Source of the DNA: Paracoccaceae bacterium
Lineage (GTDB): Bacteria > Pseudomonadota > Alphaproteobacteria > Rhodobacterales > Rhodobacteraceae
Direction of reading: 5' to 3'
NCBI GenBank assembly: GCA_021648025.1
Contig: JAKITO010000005.1
Span: forward strand, 62,001-126,000
DNA: 64,000 nt
Translations under genes and position numbers: made by a program
Notes under the pieces: model-generated
Databases searched by the model: none
Told to the model about the DNA's origin: nothing
What the model saw: the letters and a program-made list of their open reading frames with translations, nothing else
Shown: in pieces, positions 8,331 through 15,659 of the stretch
Numbering within the stretch: position 1 is the first letter of the stretch
How the letters are laid out: the number at the start of each line of letters is the position of its first letter

Positions 8331-8734
8331 GGTTCCGGCGTCGGCGTGACAACCAGAACCACGTCCCTGATGCCGATGCCTTCGGCCCAACCGACCAAGG
8401 GCAGAACATGACGTAATTCGGCGTCGCGATGGGCGTTGATCCGCAGCCTCAGAGTTTCATCCTGGCCAAGCATCCCGGTCAGCTTTGCCTCCAGTTCGCT
8501 GCGCGTCATTTCAAATCCGTCCAGCGCCATCGCGCCGGTCCGGGAAATGGCAATTGTTGCCCCTCCGGCGGGCATGTCCTTGCCGCTTTGGGCGACGGGC
8601 GGGTCAACCGAAAAGGGCGCGGTGGCGTCCATTCGTCCGATGATCATGAAAAACACCAACAGGAAAAACACCACGTCGATCAGGGCGATAATGGTTTCCG
8701 AACCCTGCGTGCGATTTGAACGGGTCAGCTTCAT
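8327..8734 (-). CDS. exbD: ExbD/TolR-family protein (second copy)
   Basis: A 135-residue biopolymer-transport protein with one N-terminal transmembrane helix (ALIDVVFFLLVFFMIIG) carrying the conserved membrane Asp expected of ExbD/TolR, and a periplasmic domain (LRINAHRDAELRHVLPLVGW). The start overlaps the stop of the upstream ExbD (ATGA) and its own stop overlaps the TonB-like start, so the genes are translationally coupled. It would form the proton channel with the ExbB-like protein. Confidence 0.9.
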   Translation of the reverse strand: MKLTRSNRTQGSETIIALIDVVFFLLVFFMIIGRMDATAPFSVDPPVAQSGKDMPAGGATIAISRTGAMALDGFEMTRSELEAKLTGMLGQDETLRLRINAHRDAELRHVLPLVGWAEGIGIRDVVLVVTPTPEP

Positions 8735-9168
8735 GGACGTGCCCCGGTTCTGGCCTGCAGACGGATTACGCGCAGCCGCAAGACCCCGGCCCGTGTGGCC
8801 ACGTCCATGACCGATATCAGGCTCTGGGTGGTTGCCGCACCAGAGGGCAGAACCACCACTTGCGTCAGCGGTTCATCCCTAAGCCTTTGTCGCAGCAGTC
8901 TTTCCAGATCACGGTCAGTTATCGCCCGCCCGCGGATAACCGCAGCCCCGTCCGAGCCTAATCGGATCATCAAGGTGCTTGCCGTTTGCCCGTCACTTGC
9001 GGGCGCCTGGGCCTGGTCCTGCTGGCGCACCGCCGGAATCATGTCAAGGTTCAGGTAGGTCGAGGTGACCATGAAAAACACCAACAGGATCAACATCACG
9101 TCGATCATCGGCACCAGCGATATCAGCGCTTTGGGCTTTATTGGTCGTTTCAGGGTCAGGTTGGCCAA
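8731..9168 (-). CDS. exbD: ExbD/TolR-family protein (first copy)
   Basis: A 145-residue ExbD/TolR homologue with a short cytoplasmic N-terminus (about 18 residues), the helix SLVPMIDVMLILLVFFMVTS containing the conserved Asp, and a periplasmic domain with DGAAVIRGRAITDRDLERLL. It lies 19 bases after the ExbB-like gene and overlaps the second ExbD. Two unlike ExbD subunits beside one ExbB is common in TonB/Tol-like systems outside enterobacteria. Confidence 0.9.
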   Translation of the reverse strand: MANLTLKRPIKPKALISLVPMIDVMLILLVFFMVTSTYLNLDMIPAVRQQDQAQAPASDGQTASTLMIRLGSDGAAVIRGRAITDRDLERLLRQRLRDEPLTQVVVLPSGAATTQSLISVMDVATRAGVLRLRVIRLQARTGARP

Positions 9169-9187
9169 GGGCCGCTCCTTTTCGGCT

Positions 9188-9811
9188 CTAAACCGGGGGG
9201 TTTTCGTTGATCAACAGCAATTCACCCACGGCGCTTTCCATCATCTGCGCCGAGCTGTCGATCCGGCCGGCCAAAAGGCTGGCACCAACAGCGGCCGGAA
9301 TCGCCACCACCAAGCCCACGGCTGTGGTCAGCAAGGCCTGCCAGATACCGCCGGCCAGAACCGACGCATTGGCGGCCCCTTCGGCCCCTTCCAGTTGTTG
9401 AAAGGATTCGATCATGCCCAAAACAGTGCCTAACAGACCCAAAAGCGGGGAAATCATCGCAATCAGTTCCAGAATGCGAATCAGATTGTTCATCAGCGCC
9501 AATTCTTCATTGCCACGCCGCGCCAGCTCACCTTCAAGCCGGTCGCCTTTGAACCCTTTTGACAGGGCATTCATCGCGTAAGCAATAATCCGGTCGGCTG
9601 GGGATTTGCCCGCCTCAACTGCTTTGAGGGCTGCGTGTTTGTCGCCCGACTTCCAGGTTTCAAACGCGGCCGACCGCAGATCAACACCTGCACGGCAATG
9701 CCATAGCTGGAGCGACTTGGCGATAATCAGCGCCCAGGATATCAGCGACAAAACCGCCAATATCGCGATGACCGGCCCGCCAGTGCCCAGTTCTTCCCAA
9801 TTGGTTGGCAT
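9188..9811 (-). CDS. exbB: MotA/TolQ/ExbB proton channel family protein
   Basis: A 207-residue inner-membrane protein with three hydrophobic segments: about 10-31 (GGPVIAILAVLSLISWALII), 113-135 (ISPLLGLLGTVLGMIESF) and 155-180 (ALLTTAVGLVVAIPAAVGAS). The second and third are the conserved core of the ExbB/TolQ family. The N-terminal periplasmic part is short. It is the second gene of the minus-strand operon facing away from tssA. Together with the ExbD pair it should convert proton flow into work on the TonB-like partner. Confidence 0.92.
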   Translation of the reverse strand: MPTNWEELGTGGPVIAILAVLSLISWALIIAKSLQLWHCRAGVDLRSAAFETWKSGDKHAALKAVEAGKSPADRIIAYAMNALSKGFKGDRLEGELARRGNEELALMNNLIRILELIAMISPLLGLLGTVLGMIESFQQLEGAEGAANASVLAGGIWQALLTTAVGLVVAIPAAVGASLLAGRIDSSAQMMESAVGELLLINENPPV

Positions 9812-9814
9812 GGC

Positions 9815-10252
9815 CTATTTCACCAATGCTGCGGTGGTTTTGCTGTTCAGATCAAGGATCGGAAAACAATCCATTTCGTCGGCGTTCTGCGGTTGGCATG
9901 AGGTGATTTCATGCAGCAGAATTTCGGATATTCCAGCACAGGTGGTTTCAGGTATTTCGAACAATTTCAGGGTGGTGCGGGCCACGGGCAAAGGGGCTGC
10001 ATCAATCGCCAAAAGGCGGTCAATCACCCCGTTAGTATCCAGTATTGCCAGTGACATCTCAAAACCCGCAAAGCTGTTGTCGGTCTGGTTTCGGAACAGG
10101 AAAAACGCGCGGCACCCGCCGCCTTCAATCTCTTCGAATTTGTTTAGTTCAACCAGTAAGCGGCCAGACCCGGCAGCAACGGGTGGGGCCACAGAAAGGA
10201 CCATGGGCAGGGCAATTGCAGCGCCGGCAATCAGGGATTTCAGTAAGGACAT
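9815..10252 (-). CDS. Periplasmic protein of unknown function, first gene of the ExbB/TonB-like operon
   Basis: A 145-residue protein with a clear signal peptide (about 1-27, cleavage near PVAAG) and no lipobox cysteine. The mature part looks beta-rich (LLVELNKFEEIEGGGCRAFFLFRN... is its opening style, over about residues 30-52) and has four cysteines (GGGC, TTCAG, TSCQP, MDCFP) that could form disulfides. It ends 3 bases before the ExbB-like gene, so the two are probably co-expressed. I do not recognise a named family. As a small exported beta protein beside a T6SS lacking TssJ it could be an envelope subunit, but it is not a lipoprotein and I infer nothing firm. Confidence 0.7.
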   Translation of the reverse strand: MSLLKSLIAGAAIALPMVLSVAPPVAAGSGRLLVELNKFEEIEGGGCRAFFLFRNQTDNSFAGFEMSLAILDTNGVIDRLLAIDAAPLPVARTTLKLFEIPETTCAGISEILLHEITSCQPQNADEMDCFPILDLNSKTTAALVK

Positions 10253-10573
10253 TCACACCTCCGGGTTTTTTGCGGCTTGGGTGCCGCCTGTTGGTATTAG
10301 AAAATTATGGCAGTTTAGGGTATACAAGACAGTGGAGTGAACCTGTTCAAACAGGGCATCCAGGCGTATTGTGGTTGGATTCTGCGTCAGATTAGGCACA
10401 CTTTCCCCCCAAAAGCGTTCGGAAATAATTTGACATTCAGCAAACGATAAGGCTGACTTATGGTCAAGATATTGTTTTGTACTGTTACGCGAGTTGTTGG
10501 ACTGCCCACAGTTTTGAATGCGGGATGTTGGTTCGCACAAATTAGACCAGATAACCCAAATTGGGGGGAATAC
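10253..10573. promoter_or_regulatory. Divergent promoter region between the ExbB/TonB-like operon and the T6SS operon
   Basis: About 320 bases between two genes transcribed away from each other, so both operons should start here. A TTGACA at 10430-10435 is a good -35 candidate for the tssA side, but I see no matching -10 hexamer at the usual spacing. I found no sigma-54 box and no clear operator repeat. The ribosome site GGGGGGA stands just before the tssA ATG. Confidence 0.5.
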
Positions 10574-11602
10574 ATGGATCCGGCTGTCCTATTGCAGTCC
10601 AAAGGGGATGACTTGCCCAGTGGCGAGAACCTTGAGTATGACCCGGCGTTCACTGACATGGAGATTGCCGGTCAGCCGGGGGAAGAATCCCAGATTGGCG
10701 AAGAGATCATACTTGCCGAAGACCCGGATTATCGCGATCTGGCGGAAAAGTCGTTGGTGGTGCTGGAGCAAAGCCATGACATCCGCGCCGCCGTGTTCCT
10801 TGCGGATGCGATAACCCACACCCAGGGTCTAACCGGATTTGCCGATGTGACGACCTATATTCTTGGGTGTCTGACAGAGTATTGGGACACCTGCCATCCA
10901 GAGTTGGATGAAGACGACGACAATGACCCGACCATGCGGATCAACGCGGTTCAGGGTCTGGGTCAGGACAGCACGATTATCCGGTCGCTGCGTCGCACAC
11001 CGCTGACCGACAGCCGCAGTTTTGGCAAAATGTCGATGCGCGAGATTGATGTGGCCGAAGGCAGGATGACCGCACCGTCTGACATGACGGCAGTTCCGGA
11101 TTCGGCGGCTGTATCAGCGGCCTTTCAGGATACAGAAGAAGAGTTTTTGACCGGCTTGCTAACGGCGGCGCAAACCGCCGAGGACAACATTAGGGCGATT
11201 AGTGCAACGTTTGATGAAAATACCCCGGGGCAGGGGCCAGATCTGGATGAATTGATCAAGCTGCTGCGGCTCATCCGCAAGAAGCTGGCAGAAAACTCAT
11301 CCGCCGAGGACGTGGCGGATATTGCTGAGGATGGCGAAGATCAAAGCGACGCAGGCGGGGCCGCACCGGCGGCTTCGGCGGGTGGTGCTATTGGGGGTAT
11401 CAACTCTCCGTCTGATGTATCCAATGCGATTGACCGGATCATTGCCTATTATAGACGGGCAGAGCCCTCTAGCCCGGTGCCAATTGTGCTGGAGCGTGCT
11501 AAAAGACTTGTAGGGGCCGATTTTTTGACCATCATGGCCGACATGGCCCCGCTTGGAATTAACAATGTCCACCTGATTGGTGGTATCGAAGATGATGATT
11601 AA
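10574..11602 (+). CDS. tssA: T6SS assembly cap protein TssA
   Basis: A 342-residue TssA/ImpA-family protein. The N-terminal ImpA region is visible (DPDYRDLAEKSLVVLEQSHD and a TEYWDTCHPELDEDDDNDPT motif, about 60-125), as is the C-terminal part (SPSDVSNAIDRIIAYYRRAE ... APLGI, about 280-330) typical of the family. A charged linker separates them. The ATG at 10574 follows a GGGGGGA ribosome site. TssA primes and coordinates baseplate, tube and sheath polymerisation in the cytoplasm. It is the first gene of the long plus-strand T6SS run. Confidence 0.92.
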   Translation: MDPAVLLQSKGDDLPSGENLEYDPAFTDMEIAGQPGEESQIGEEIILAEDPDYRDLAEKSLVVLEQSHDIRAAVFLADAITHTQGLTGFADVTTYILGCLTEYWDTCHPELDEDDDNDPTMRINAVQGLGQDSTIIRSLRRTPLTDSRSFGKMSMREIDVAEGRMTAPSDMTAVPDSAAVSAAFQDTEEEFLTGLLTAAQTAEDNIRAISATFDENTPGQGPDLDELIKLLRLIRKKLAENSSAEDVADIAEDGEDQSDAGGAAPAASAGGAIGGINSPSDVSNAIDRIIAYYRRAEPSSPVPIVLERAKRLVGADFLTIMADMAPLGINNVHLIGGIEDDD

Positions 11603-11672
11603 GACAACAGGGATCGGGGCCTGCCCCTTTCGCCAATAAAAACATAATTAAGACTACGCAAGGAGCACTAAG

Positions 11673-12179
11673 ATGGCGAGTTCACAGAAATTCATAGCGC
11701 GCAATCGTGCGCCGAGGGTTCAGATCGAATATGATGTTGAACTTTATGGCGCCGAGAAAAAGGTACAATTGCCGTTTGTCATGGGCGTGATGAGCGACCT
11801 TGCCGGCAAATCCGAAGTGGAACAGCCCGGCATTGCCGACCGCAAGTTTCTTGAAATTGATGTCGACAACTTTGATGACCGGATGAAGTCGATGGCGCCG
11901 CGCGCCGCCTTTACCGTGCCCAACACGCTGACCGGCGAGGGCAATATGGCCGTCGATATCACGTTTGAAAGCATGGATGATTTTTCACCTGCCGCCATCG
12001 CTGCCAAGGTTGAACCGCTGAAAGAGTTGCTGGATGCCCGCACTCAGCTAAGCAATCTGATGACGTATATGGATGGTAAATCGGGGGCAGAGGATCTGAT
12101 CGCCAAGATCATCCAGGATCCAAGCCTGCTCAAAACGCTGGCCGCTCAGGCAGCACCTCAAGCTGACAGCGAAGAATAG
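11673..12179 (+). CDS. tssB: T6SS contractile sheath small subunit TssB (VipA)
   Basis: A 168-residue protein matching the family in length and sequence: SSQKFIARNRAPRVQIEYD at the N-terminus, FVMGVMSDLAGKS, the DNFDDRMKSMAPR motif, FESMDDFSPAAIA and a C-terminal LSNLMTYMDGK helix. It forms the sheath with TssC, whose gene begins 9 bases downstream. AAGGAG precedes the ATG by 7 bases. A close relative of this whole domain forms the N-terminus of the fusion at 22160. Confidence 0.97.
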   Translation: MASSQKFIARNRAPRVQIEYDVELYGAEKKVQLPFVMGVMSDLAGKSEVEQPGIADRKFLEIDVDNFDDRMKSMAPRAAFTVPNTLTGEGNMAVDITFESMDDFSPAAIAAKVEPLKELLDARTQLSNLMTYMDGKSGAEDLIAKIIQDPSLLKTLAAQAAPQADSEE

Positions 12180-12188
12180 GAGAGACCA

Positions 12189-13688
12189 ATGGCCGAAGAA
12201 CAAGCCGCAGAAGCACAAGCAGACGGTGGAGCCACAGCCTTTGGGTCGAATGAATTCGCCGATTTGCTGCAAAAGGAATTCCGCCCGAAATCGGATCAGG
12301 CCAAGACGGCCGTCGAATCCGCCGTCAAAACCCTGGCCGAACAGGCATTGGCGAATACCACGCTTATTTCCGACGACGCGCTGCGTTCGATCGAAGGCAT
12401 CGTTGCCGAGATTGACAAAAAGCTGACCGAACAGGTCAACCTGATCCTGCACCACGAAGATTTCCAACAGATGGAAAGCGCCTGGCGGGGGCTGCATTAT
12501 CTGGTCAACAACACCGAGACCGATGAGCAGCTGAAAATCCGGGTGCTGAACATTTCCAAAAAGGAAATGCACAAGACCCTGCGCAAGTTCAAAGGCACCG
12601 CCTGGGACCAGTCGCCGATCTTCAAAAAGCTCTATACCGAGGAATTCAGCCAGTTGGGCGGCGAACCTTACGGATCGCTGGTGGCGGATTATCACTTTGA
12701 CCACACGCCGCAGGATGTTGAATTGCTGGGCGAGATGTCCAAGATTGCCGCCGCGGCCCACGCGCCGTTGATCACCGGTGCCAAGCCCAGCCTGTTCCAG
12801 ATGGACAGCTGGTCGGAACTGTCCAATCCGCGCGACCTGACCAAGATTTTCCAGACGCCGGAATATGCCGCCTGGAAATCCCTGCGCGAAAGTGAAGATT
12901 CCAAATATATCGGTCTGGCAATGCCCCGCTTTCTGGGCCGTCTGCCGTATGGTGCCAAAACTGAACCGGTCGAGGCGTTCGCCTTTGAGGAAGAAACCGA
13001 CGACGCCAATTCCAACAACTATGGCTGGATCAACGCGGCCTACGGAATGGCGATGAATATCACCAGGTCGTTCAAGGAATATGGCTGGTGTTCGCGTATT
13101 CGCGGCGTGGAAAGTGGTGGAACACTGGAAAATCTGCCATCGCATACCTTCCCGACCACCGACGGCGGCGTTGATATGAAATGCCCAACCGAGATTGCCA
13201 TTGATGACCGGCGCGAGGCCGAATTGGCCAAAAACGGCATGATGCCGTTGATCCACCGCAAAAACACCGATAACGCCACCTTTATCGGGGCGCAATCGCT
13301 GCACAAGCCTGCGGAATATGACGATCCGGATGCGACCGCGAACGCCAATCTTGGCGCACGCCTGCCGTATCTGTTTGCCACCTGCCGGTTCGCGCATTTC
13401 CTGAAATGTATGGTCCGCGACAAGGTCGGATCGTTCAAAAGCCGTCAGGACATGGAAGGATGGTTGCAGAACTGGATCAACCAGTATGTTGATTTCAACG
13501 CAGACATCTCATCCGAAAATGAAAAAGCGCGCAAGCCACTTGCCGCTGCCGAAGTTGTGGTCGAGGAGGTTGAAGGCAACCCCGGCTACTATTCTTCGAA
13601 GTTCTTCCTGAGGCCGCACTATCAGCTTGAAGGGCTGTCTGTGTCGCTTCGTCTGGTGTCGAAACTGCCTTCTGAGAAGGGGGGCTAA
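12189..13688 (+). CDS. tssC: T6SS contractile sheath large subunit TssC (VipB)
   Basis: A 499-residue cytoplasmic sheath protein of normal family length. Typical segments are HHEDFQQMESAWRGLHYLV (about 93-111), YHFDHTPQDVELLGEMSKI, PRFLGRLPYGAKTEP and the C-terminal PGYYSSKFFLRPHYQLEG. The C-terminal handshake region is present, unlike in the TssC-like domain of the fusion at 22160. AGGAG lies just before the ATG. Contraction of the TssB/TssC sheath drives the Hcp-VgrG spike outward; ClpV recycles it. Confidence 0.97.
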   Translation: MAEEQAAEAQADGGATAFGSNEFADLLQKEFRPKSDQAKTAVESAVKTLAEQALANTTLISDDALRSIEGIVAEIDKKLTEQVNLILHHEDFQQMESAWRGLHYLVNNTETDEQLKIRVLNISKKEMHKTLRKFKGTAWDQSPIFKKLYTEEFSQLGGEPYGSLVADYHFDHTPQDVELLGEMSKIAAAAHAPLITGAKPSLFQMDSWSELSNPRDLTKIFQTPEYAAWKSLRESEDSKYIGLAMPRFLGRLPYGAKTEPVEAFAFEEETDDANSNNYGWINAAYGMAMNITRSFKEYGWCSRIRGVESGGTLENLPSHTFPTTDGGVDMKCPTEIAIDDRREAELAKNGMMPLIHRKNTDNATFIGAQSLHKPAEYDDPDATANANLGARLPYLFATCRFAHFLKCMVRDKVGSFKSRQDMEGWLQNWINQYVDFNADISSENEKARKPLAAAEVVVEEVEGNPGYYSSKFFLRPHYQLEGLSVSLRLVSKLPSEKGG

Positions 13689-13708
13689 TTACAAAACACC
13701 CGCTTGGG

Positions 13709-13740
13709 AAGACCAAGACCAATTATAAGACCAAGACCAA
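13709..13740 (+). repeat. Two 14-base direct repeats in the hcp leader
   Basis: AAGACCAAGACCAA occurs at 13709-13722 and again at 13727-13740, with 4 bases between, in the 77-base gap between tssC and hcp. The function is unknown. A regulator or small-RNA target, or an mRNA stability element for the highly made Hcp, are possibilities. Confidence 0.55.
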
Positions 13741-13765
13741 ACTTTAAACCTGAAAGGAATACATT

Positions 13766-14269
13766 ATGGCCGCTAACATCTTTATGCTCTTTGACGACAT
13801 CACCGGGGACGCCACCGAATCCAAGCACGAAAAGTGGGTGGTTCTGGAATCCGCAAGCTGGAGCCTTGAACGCGCTGTTGACATGACCGACCTGGGGACA
13901 ACCCAACGGGGTCACGCCAATTCGAACTTCGGCAAGCTTGAGTGTGCCACGCAGGTTGGCATCGCATCAAACGATCTGATGCTGTCGGTTGCAAACGGCA
14001 CCATCCGCCCCGAGATCACCATGCACCTGTGCCGGTCTGGCGACGCTGCTGGTGAGGGTCTGTTGGAGTATAACGTCTGGAAGTTCAAGCATTCGGTCGT
14101 TGACAGCTATAACGTCTCGATGAGCGCTGACGGCGTACCAGAGGCCAACTTTACTCTGGCCTATCTGGCGCTGGAAGTTGAGTACAAGGAAACCGATCAG
14201 AAGACCGGCAAACTGGCCACCAAGAACACCTTTAAGTGGAATGTTCAGACTGGTCTGTCCGAGTACTAA
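13766..14269 (+). CDS. hcp: T6SS inner tube protein Hcp (TssD)
   Basis: A 167-residue Hcp-family protein with the N-terminal MAANIFMLFDDITGDATESK, the SWSLERAV stretch, an internal NVWKFKHSVVDSYNVSMS segment and a C-terminal FTLAYLALEVEYKE. Hcp hexamers stack to form the tube that is fired by sheath contraction and may carry small effectors. GAAAGGAAT precedes the ATG. A strong terminator-like hairpin directly follows the stop, so hcp transcripts probably exceed those of downstream genes. Confidence 0.97.
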   Translation: MAANIFMLFDDITGDATESKHEKWVVLESASWSLERAVDMTDLGTTQRGHANSNFGKLECATQVGIASNDLMLSVANGTIRPEITMHLCRSGDAAGEGLLEYNVWKFKHSVVDSYNVSMSADGVPEANFTLAYLALEVEYKETDQKTGKLATKNTFKWNVQTGLSEY

Positions 14270-14282
14270 GTCAAACCAAATG

Positions 14283-14318
14283 ATCCGGGCGCTCCACTCG
14301 CGCCCGGATTTTCCTTTT
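14283..14318 (+). terminator. Terminator or attenuator after hcp
   Basis: A perfect 10-bp stem, ATCCGGGCGC/GCGCCCGGAT (14283-14292 and 14300-14309), with a 7-base loop is followed by TTCCTTTT. This is a good rho-independent terminator inside the T6SS gene run. Partial read-through would feed tagJ and later genes while keeping Hcp abundant. Confidence 0.8.
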
Positions 14319-14349
14319 AGACTGATCTGACCGGACCAAGGCGAAATTT

Positions 14350-15168
14350 ATGACACCACAGGAACATTTGAAAGCCGGAGACCCCGACCAGGCCCTGAAG
14401 TCGCTTCAGGATCTTGTGCGTGCGGATCCGTCTGACGCCAAACTAAGGATTTTCCTGTTTCAGTTGCTGTGCGTGCTGGGGGACTGGAAACGCGCGATTA
14501 CCCAATTAAAGCTGGCCGCCGAAATGGACGAGGCCGCAACGATGATGGCCAAAACCTACCGCGAGGCAATTATCTGCGAAGTGTTCCGCGAAAAAGTGTT
14601 TGCCGGCGAAAAGGAACCATTGATCTTTGGCGAACCCGATGAATGGCTGGCGCTTTTGATTCAGGCGCAAAAGCTGTTGGCGGATGGTAATCCGGTTGAG
14701 GCCGCCGAGGTCCGCTCCCGCGCCTTTGACGCCGCCCCACCCGTGTCGGGCACGATTGACGGCCAAAAGTTTGACTGGATCGCCGACGCCGACATGCGCA
14801 TGGGTCCGGTGCTTGAGGTGATCATCAACGGGCGTTATTTCTGGCTGCCATTCAGTGCGATTGGCACGCTGACGATGGAGGCCCCGATTGACTTGCGCGA
14901 TGCGGTCTGGACCGCCGCCACCCTGACATTGGTCAACGGCGGCGAGGTTGTGGCGCTGATCCCAACCCGCTACCCCGGGTCCACTTCCGGCGATGATGGT
15001 GCTGCCAAACTGGCCCGAAGCACCACTTGGACGGATGCAGGCGCGGATACATATATCGGCACCGGCCAGCGCCTGTTGACCACAGACCAGGGGGATGTTG
15101 CCCTGTTGGATATCCGCAGCCTGGTAATAGATGCCAGTGACGCCGTTGAGCCGACCAAAGATGGCTGA
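14350..15168 (+). CDS. tagJ: T6SS accessory protein TagJ (ImpE family)
   Basis: A 272-residue TagJ/ImpE homologue. The N-terminal helical repeat region (MTPQEHLKAGDPDQALKSLQ, about 1-90) is tetratricopeptide-like. The C-terminal domain has FDWIADADMRMGPVLEVIIN and YFWLPFSAI, which are typical of ImpE. In other bacteria TagJ binds the TssB sheath subunit and ClpV and modulates sheath disassembly. The gene overlaps tssE. Confidence 0.92.
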   Translation: MTPQEHLKAGDPDQALKSLQDLVRADPSDAKLRIFLFQLLCVLGDWKRAITQLKLAAEMDEAATMMAKTYREAIICEVFREKVFAGEKEPLIFGEPDEWLALLIQAQKLLADGNPVEAAEVRSRAFDAAPPVSGTIDGQKFDWIADADMRMGPVLEVIINGRYFWLPFSAIGTLTMEAPIDLRDAVWTAATLTLVNGGEVVALIPTRYPGSTSGDDGAAKLARSTTWTDAGADTYIGTGQRLLTTDQGDVALLDIRSLVIDASDAVEPTKDG

Positions 15169-15658
15169 CAAGACCCTAGCCGAGCGGCTGCAACCGTCGC
15201 TGTTGGATCGATTGACCGACAATGAGCCGGGCAATGTCAAGGAATCCCGCGAAACCCGGGTGATTGACGTGACCCGCCTGCGCGAAATCATTCAGCGCGA
15301 TCTGTCCTGGCTGCTGAACACCAACAATATCGAAAGCACCTTTGACGTTGAGATCTATCCAAACGTTGCCCGTTCGGTGCTGAACTATGGCCTGCGCGAG
15401 GTATCGGGGTCGTTTTCCACATCCGAGCGCGCCGAACTTATTCGCCGTTCGATCGACCGGGCGATTGCGGCGCATGAACCGCGGATTATCGAAGGCTCGG
15501 TTGATGTAGAGCTGACTTCGCAAGATACCGGCAGCGACATGACCGTTGCCCTGAACATCCGCGCCGACATGTGGGCGCAACCATTGCCGTTAGAGCTTTA
15601 TCTGCGTTCGCAGATGGATGTGACCACCGGCGAAGTCTCAGTGGAAAGGGGCCACTAA
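15161..15658 (+). CDS. tssE: T6SS baseplate wedge protein TssE (gp25-like)
   Basis: A 165-residue protein of the gp25/lysozyme-like wedge family. The N-terminus KTLAERLQPSLLDRLTDNEP and the core SRETRVIDVTRLREIIQRDL followed by LSWLLNTNN are characteristic. The C-terminal part (LNIRADMWAQPLPLELYLRS) completes the domain. The ATG at 15161 overlaps the tagJ end by 8 bases; an upstream ATG at 15131 is in frame but less likely. It works with TssF, TssG and TssK in the baseplate. Confidence 0.94.
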   Translation: MADKTLAERLQPSLLDRLTDNEPGNVKESRETRVIDVTRLREIIQRDLSWLLNTNNIESTFDVEIYPNVARSVLNYGLREVSGSFSTSERAELIRRSIDRAIAAHEPRIIEGSVDVELTSQDTGSDMTVALNIRADMWAQPLPLELYLRSQMDVTTGEVSVERGH

Positions 15659-15659
15659 G

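Noticed and set aside
10430-10463. Full sigma-70 promoter for the T6SS operon
   Set aside because: TTGACA is good, but no acceptable -10 hexamer lies 16-18 bases downstream.
12048-13397. Long open frame (449 codons) on the strand opposite tssC
   Set aside because: It mirrors tssC, a firm gene. Its product has no family features and is rich in residues expected from reading GC-rich codons backwards.
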